The notes beneath the pieces are model-generated. The model saw nothing but the letters and a program-made list of their open reading frames with translations. It was not told the DNA's origin and searched no databases. Shown piece by piece: positions 61,177 through 64,000 of a stretch of DNA of 64,000 nucleotides. The stretch's first letter is position 1, and the number at the start of each line of letters is the position of its first letter. Made by a program: the position numbers and the translations under genes. The stretch comes from Marinilabiliales bacterium (GTDB taxonomy: Bacteria > Bacteroidota > Bacteroidia > Bacteroidales > SZUA-534), in assembly GCA_003512955.1 (NCBI GenBank), contig DOTG01000040.1, positions 172,426-236,425 of the forward strand. Direction: 5' to 3'.

Positions 61177-62280
61177 TTATATAGATAATTGTTCTAGAAT
61201 CCGTTCCAACGTCTGAATTTTGATGCGTGTCTCTTCCCATTCCTTTTCTGGTTCCGATTCGGCAGTGATTCCCCCGCCTGCATATAAAAGCACCCCATCG
61301 TCGAAAGCCTGAAGACAGCGTAAATTCACAAACAGATTCATTTTGTTGGAAGGATCGAAAGGCCCCAAAAACCCTGTGTAATATTCCCGATCGTACCCTT
61401 CGGTTTCTAAAATCAGTTCCAACGAATCTTTAACAGGTAAGCCGCAAACGGCCGGTGTTGGATGCAGATTTTCAATAAACTGCCCTATCCTGTTTTGAAT
61501 GTTTTCTTTGCTGAATTGCAGAATGGTTTTAAGATGCACCACATTACCTGCAATAGTTGTTTCTGGGCCAATCTCTGAAACAGGTGCAATCCGGAACATT
61601 TTTAACACATTCCGGATATGTTCGGTCACCAGTTCCTGTTCCACCCTCTCTTTATGATCCCAGGTAACTTCGTCATTGGGTTTTTGAGGTTGTGTTCCAG
61701 CCAATGAAACGGTTGTGGCAGAACCATTATTAGTGGAAAACAACAATTCGGGTGTAGCCCCTACCCAATATCCGACATTTGGTATAAATATCTGGTAAAC
61801 AAAGGCATTTATATAGGTCTGATTTAAAGCCTCAAACAACTGGGGCATCTGCTTTATGGAATAAGCCGGAAGCCATTTACTCCGCGATAGCACTGCCTTC
61901 CGTATTTTAGTGGTTTCAAACTCCTTTAAAAAGAAATTTACCTGCCGGATGTGTTCCTTCTTTGCCAATTCCAGGTCAAAGGCACTTTGTTTTACGCTAC
62001 TGATTATAGGTTCGCGTTTTTTTTTGCATTGAAAATTTTCCAAATTTACCTTGCTTCCCGATGGAATGATATAAATGGGTAAATGTTTACAAATTTGAAA
62101 AGGAGAAAATATAAAACCTTTGTGCTTATCCAGTTGGCTGAGCGAGTAAGTTTTAATTAGTTCCTCAGGATGGCAAAATATATAATCCACCTTTGTTTCA
62201 CCCGGCAACGACCACATGGCATAGGGCAAACCGCAATGGATGGCTTTATCTGCATATTCACGATATTTTTCCATCATCAT
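61177..62280 (-). CDS. menF: Isochorismate synthase (menaquinone synthesis)
   Basis: A 367-residue chorismate-utilising enzyme that makes isochorismate. VYQIFIPNVGYWVGATPELL, SLAGTQPQKPN, PTPAVCGLPV, YDREYYTGFLGPF and LYAGGGITAESEPEKEWEET are typical. The ATG at 62280 directly follows the thioesterase stop (TGA at 62282-62284), so translation is coupled; in-frame starts further upstream overlap that gene. It feeds MenD. Confidence 0.92.
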   Translation of the reverse strand: MMMEKYREYADKAIHCGLPYAMWSLPGETKVDYIFCHPEELIKTYSLSQLDKHKGFIFSPFQICKHLPIYIIPSGSKVNLENFQCKKKREPIISSVKQSAFDLELAKKEHIRQVNFFLKEFETTKIRKAVLSRSKWLPAYSIKQMPQLFEALNQTYINAFVYQIFIPNVGYWVGATPELLFSTNNGSATTVSLAGTQPQKPNDEVTWDHKERVEQELVTEHIRNVLKMFRIAPVSEIGPETTIAGNVVHLKTILQFSKENIQNRIGQFIENLHPTPAVCGLPVKDSLELILETEGYDREYYTGFLGPFDPSNKMNLFVNLRCLQAFDDGVLLYAGGGITAESEPEKEWEETRIKIQTLERILEQLSI

Positions 62281-62281
62281 T

Positions 62282-62701
62282 TCAGGCTTGTTTTTCAACA
62301 ATAATATTAGTCATCCGGCTGATATTCAAAAGATTTCCTTGTTGATCGGTAATTTTGATTTCGCTCACATGGGTTTGTCTTCCTTTGTGGATGATTTGTC
62401 CACGGGCAGTTACAAAACCTGAGGACACGCTTTTCAAATGGTTGCCATTAATCTCCAGACCTCTCACATCGTGGGTTTCCATATTGATGTTCAGGTACGA
62501 AAGGGCACTCCCAACTGTTTCGGCCAGAGCCATCATGGCTCCACCGTGCAATATCCTCGCCGGGTTATAAGTTTTTTGTTCCACGGGCATAGTTGCTTCA
62601 ATAAAATTGTCGCCGGCTTTCGTAAATTCAATCCCAAGGTAATCAATAAGGGTATTTTTTACATAATTATTGATGTATTGAATAATCTCTCTTTCGTTCA
62701 C
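62282..62701 (-). CDS. PaaI-type hotdog thioesterase, probable DHNA-CoA thioesterase
   Basis: A 139-residue hotdog protein: NPARILHGGAMMALAETVGS (with the catalytic Glu/Asp region), NGNHLKSVSSGFVTARG and HKGRQTHVSEI. First of the menaquinone unit, so it may be the thioesterase that hydrolyses 1,4-dihydroxy-2-naphthoyl-CoA, but many family members exist, so the assignment rests on context only. Confidence 0.8.
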   Translation of the reverse strand: MNEREIIQYINNYVKNTLIDYLGIEFTKAGDNFIEATMPVEQKTYNPARILHGGAMMALAETVGSALSYLNINMETHDVRGLEINGNHLKSVSSGFVTARGQIIHKGRQTHVSEIKITDQQGNLLNISRMTNIIVEKQA

Positions 62702-62812
62702 GATAACTAGATTTTGTGCAAAATAAATGAAATTGGCAGAACTTTCCTTGTTTTTGGCCGAATCAATAAAATGTTAAATACCATATTGAGCAAGAACAGG
62801 GACGGCAGAAGT

Positions 62813-63343
62813 TTATTTCCTTAAAAACTCCTTCTCCACTTTGTCTAAAATAAGTTTAAACCAGTAGGTAAATTTTTCGGGATGAAGTTCCATTTCTTGC
62901 TTTAAATCGGGAAGGGTTATCCAGCGCAAAGCTGCCACTTCATCAGGATTAAACGTAGGGATTCCTTCCCATTGTCCAAAGTAAACATGGTCAATTTCGT
63001 GTTCAGTAAGGCCATTATCGAATTGGGCTTTGTAAATGAATGAGAATTTAAAATCAACATGGGTGTCAAAACCCATTTCAAAATTTAGCCGATGATGCAC
63101 GCATTCTTCCATACCCATTCCATGTAGCAGGTGGCTGCAACAGGTATTGGTCCATAATCCCGGTGAATGGTATTTGTGCAGTGCCCGTTGCTGGAGGAGC
63201 AGTTCACCTTTTTTATTGAATACAAAAACAGAAAATGCACGGTGAAGGGTTCCTTCTTCGTGCACTTTAAGCTTATCACCGTATCCTGTGATTTGGTCGT
63301 TAGTATCAACAAGCGCTATTAACTGGTCGTTCAATTGCTTCAT
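62813..63343 (-). CDS. idi: Isopentenyl-diphosphate delta-isomerase, type 1
   Basis: A 176-residue Nudix-fold enzyme that interconverts IPP and DMAPP for isoprenoid synthesis. HRAFSVFVFN, GLWTNTCCSHL (catalytic Cys at 68 or 69), and TEHEIDHVY (catalytic Glu) are present. The start lies 38 bp inside the DUF116 gene, so the two are coupled. Isoprenoids serve menaquinone, made by the neighbouring genes. Confidence 0.93.
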   Translation of the reverse strand: MKQLNDQLIALVDTNDQITGYGDKLKVHEEGTLHRAFSVFVFNKKGELLLQQRALHKYHSPGLWTNTCCSHLLHGMGMEECVHHRLNFEMGFDTHVDFKFSFIYKAQFDNGLTEHEIDHVYFGQWEGIPTFNPDEVAALRWITLPDLKQEMELHPEKFTYWFKLILDKVEKEFLRK

Positions 63344-63992
63344 GAATCAATAAATTATATAACTGGTGTTCATTAAGTTCAGTGGGTTCGCCACTCAACC
63401 AATGTTTTTTGCATCCGCAAGCATCCAAAAATACACATTGCGATGGAATATTCAATTTTTGCATCTCATATCCACCTGTAATCAGGTTCAAAACACAGGC
63501 AACCCCTATCAGTGAGGTATCTTTCGAATTTTGCCAGGGTTTTAGAAACTCCGAAAATCCCGACGAATGCGGTATCAAAACAGTATTGATTCCCTCTTTG
63601 TTCAAACGGTGTGTAATTTTTGATACCTGGCAATTTGCCGTGCAGTGTTTACATACCAGATTCTTACCTTGCTGTTCTGCCTGGCAGTTCAATGACCGGG
63701 TCATGCAGGTTGGCAACAAAACAATCTTATTTTTGGTTTTTGAAAACCCGGGTTTCAGGGAGCGGTTCATCACCTCGGCGGCTACCATGTTCAAATGATA
63801 CTCGCTGGGTTTCCGGGTACAGAAAATAAAATCTTCTTTCTTCTCGTAGTAAGTGTAGGTATCCATCATAAAATCTTCCCAGTTTTGGGTATATTCCGAC
63901 AATTGTTTTTCACCTTCTTGAATAAACCAACCGGCAAAGGCCAGCGTTTTGTTCCAAAATTCCTGTTGATACATAACTGGTTGCTGTTCCAA
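63306..63992 (-). CDS. DUF116-family protein
   Basis: A 228-residue soluble protein (222 if started at the ATG at 63974). LLPTCMTRSLNCQA, LVCKHCTANCQV, GVACVLNLITGGYEMQ and FLDACGCKKHWLSGE are DUF116 cysteine motifs; the conserved Cys suggest a metal or Fe-S site. Function unknown. The gene lies at the window edge and may begin further upstream. It overlaps idi by 38 bp. Confidence 0.82.
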   Translation of the reverse strand: MEQQPVMYQQEFWNKTLAFAGWFIQEGEKQLSEYTQNWEDFMMDTYTYYEKKEDFIFCTRKPSEYHLNMVAAEVMNRSLKPGFSKTKNKIVLLPTCMTRSLNCQAEQQGKNLVCKHCTANCQVSKITHRLNKEGINTVLIPHSSGFSEFLKPWQNSKDTSLIGVACVLNLITGGYEMQKLNIPSQCVFLDACGCKKHWLSGEPTELNEHQLYNLLIHEAIERPVNSAC

Positions 63993-64000
63993 AAAGAGTT

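Overview
The window is a stretch of Bacteroidota chromosome, most likely class Bacteroidia. The evidence is a folP-cdaA pair, a short SerA next to SerC, type IX secretion (T9SS) C-terminal tails on exported proteins, a FISUMP-domain remnant, a menaquinone operon, and several copies of the Bacteroidota -7 promoter motif TAnnTTTG placed just upstream of start codons. Housekeeping genes have ordinary base composition. Two blocks (about 24.5-43.6 kb and 46.6-52.8 kb) and one small pair (11.7-13.4 kb) are clearly AT-rich and look acquired. I saw no tRNA, rRNA or CRISPR array.

Layout. 1-24.5 kb is mostly core: the end of pckA, plsY, cdaA and folP, tmk, a DoxX/MauE-like membrane protein with tpiA, prmA followed by a giant exported protein, an AT-rich CitE-like/SGNH-like pair, a YfcE-type phosphoesterase, rsmE-DUF4159-glycosyltransferase, a GNAT, a fused acyl-activating enzyme/acyl carrier/acyltransferase, a dihydroorotate-dehydrogenase-like protein, a YggS-type PLP protein and a DUF1015 protein. 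24.5-44 kb is an accessory island. Its left part (24.9-30.4 kb) is a run of small single-gene units, all on the minus strand, separated by palindromic spacers that resemble integron attC sites, with dispersed repeats and broken genes (a RAYT-like transposase, a T9SS tail, a FISUMP domain). Its right part carries large defence-like genes: a 1,904-residue membrane-embedded P-loop NTPase, an AbiH-family protein, and a MoxR/RavA-type ATPase with a VWA partner. The island ends in tandem repeats, a duplicated GC-rich repeat and nested inverted repeats. Serine biosynthesis (serC-serA) follows.

46.6-52.8 kb is a second, smaller accessory block: a degenerate J-domain membrane protein, a broken gene, a lipoprotein hydrolase, a TPR-like protein, a PD-(D/E)XK nuclease, a lipoprotein and a WYL regulator. 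From 52.8 kb the genes are gcvT, exported T9SS proteins including a GH5 glycanase, a squalene-cyclase-like protein, and tag. The minus-strand menaquinone genes (PaaI-type thioesterase, isochorismate synthase, menD) follow, then idi and a DUF116 protein.

The most interesting candidate for an undescribed system is the overlapping pair at 27332-28829. A 385-residue protein of unknown family ends in a short beta-prone motif, and the next gene, a 118-residue protein with two membrane helices, begins with a recognisably related copy of that motif. This is the arrangement expected of a sensor and membrane effector that signal by motif-to-motif (amyloid-like) templating. The function is inferred, not shown. 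A second theme is repeats: a 103-bp palindromic element in three copies, a roughly 245-bp repeat that contains the 3' end of the gene at 41887-42588, and a 42-bp tandem array open in several frames.
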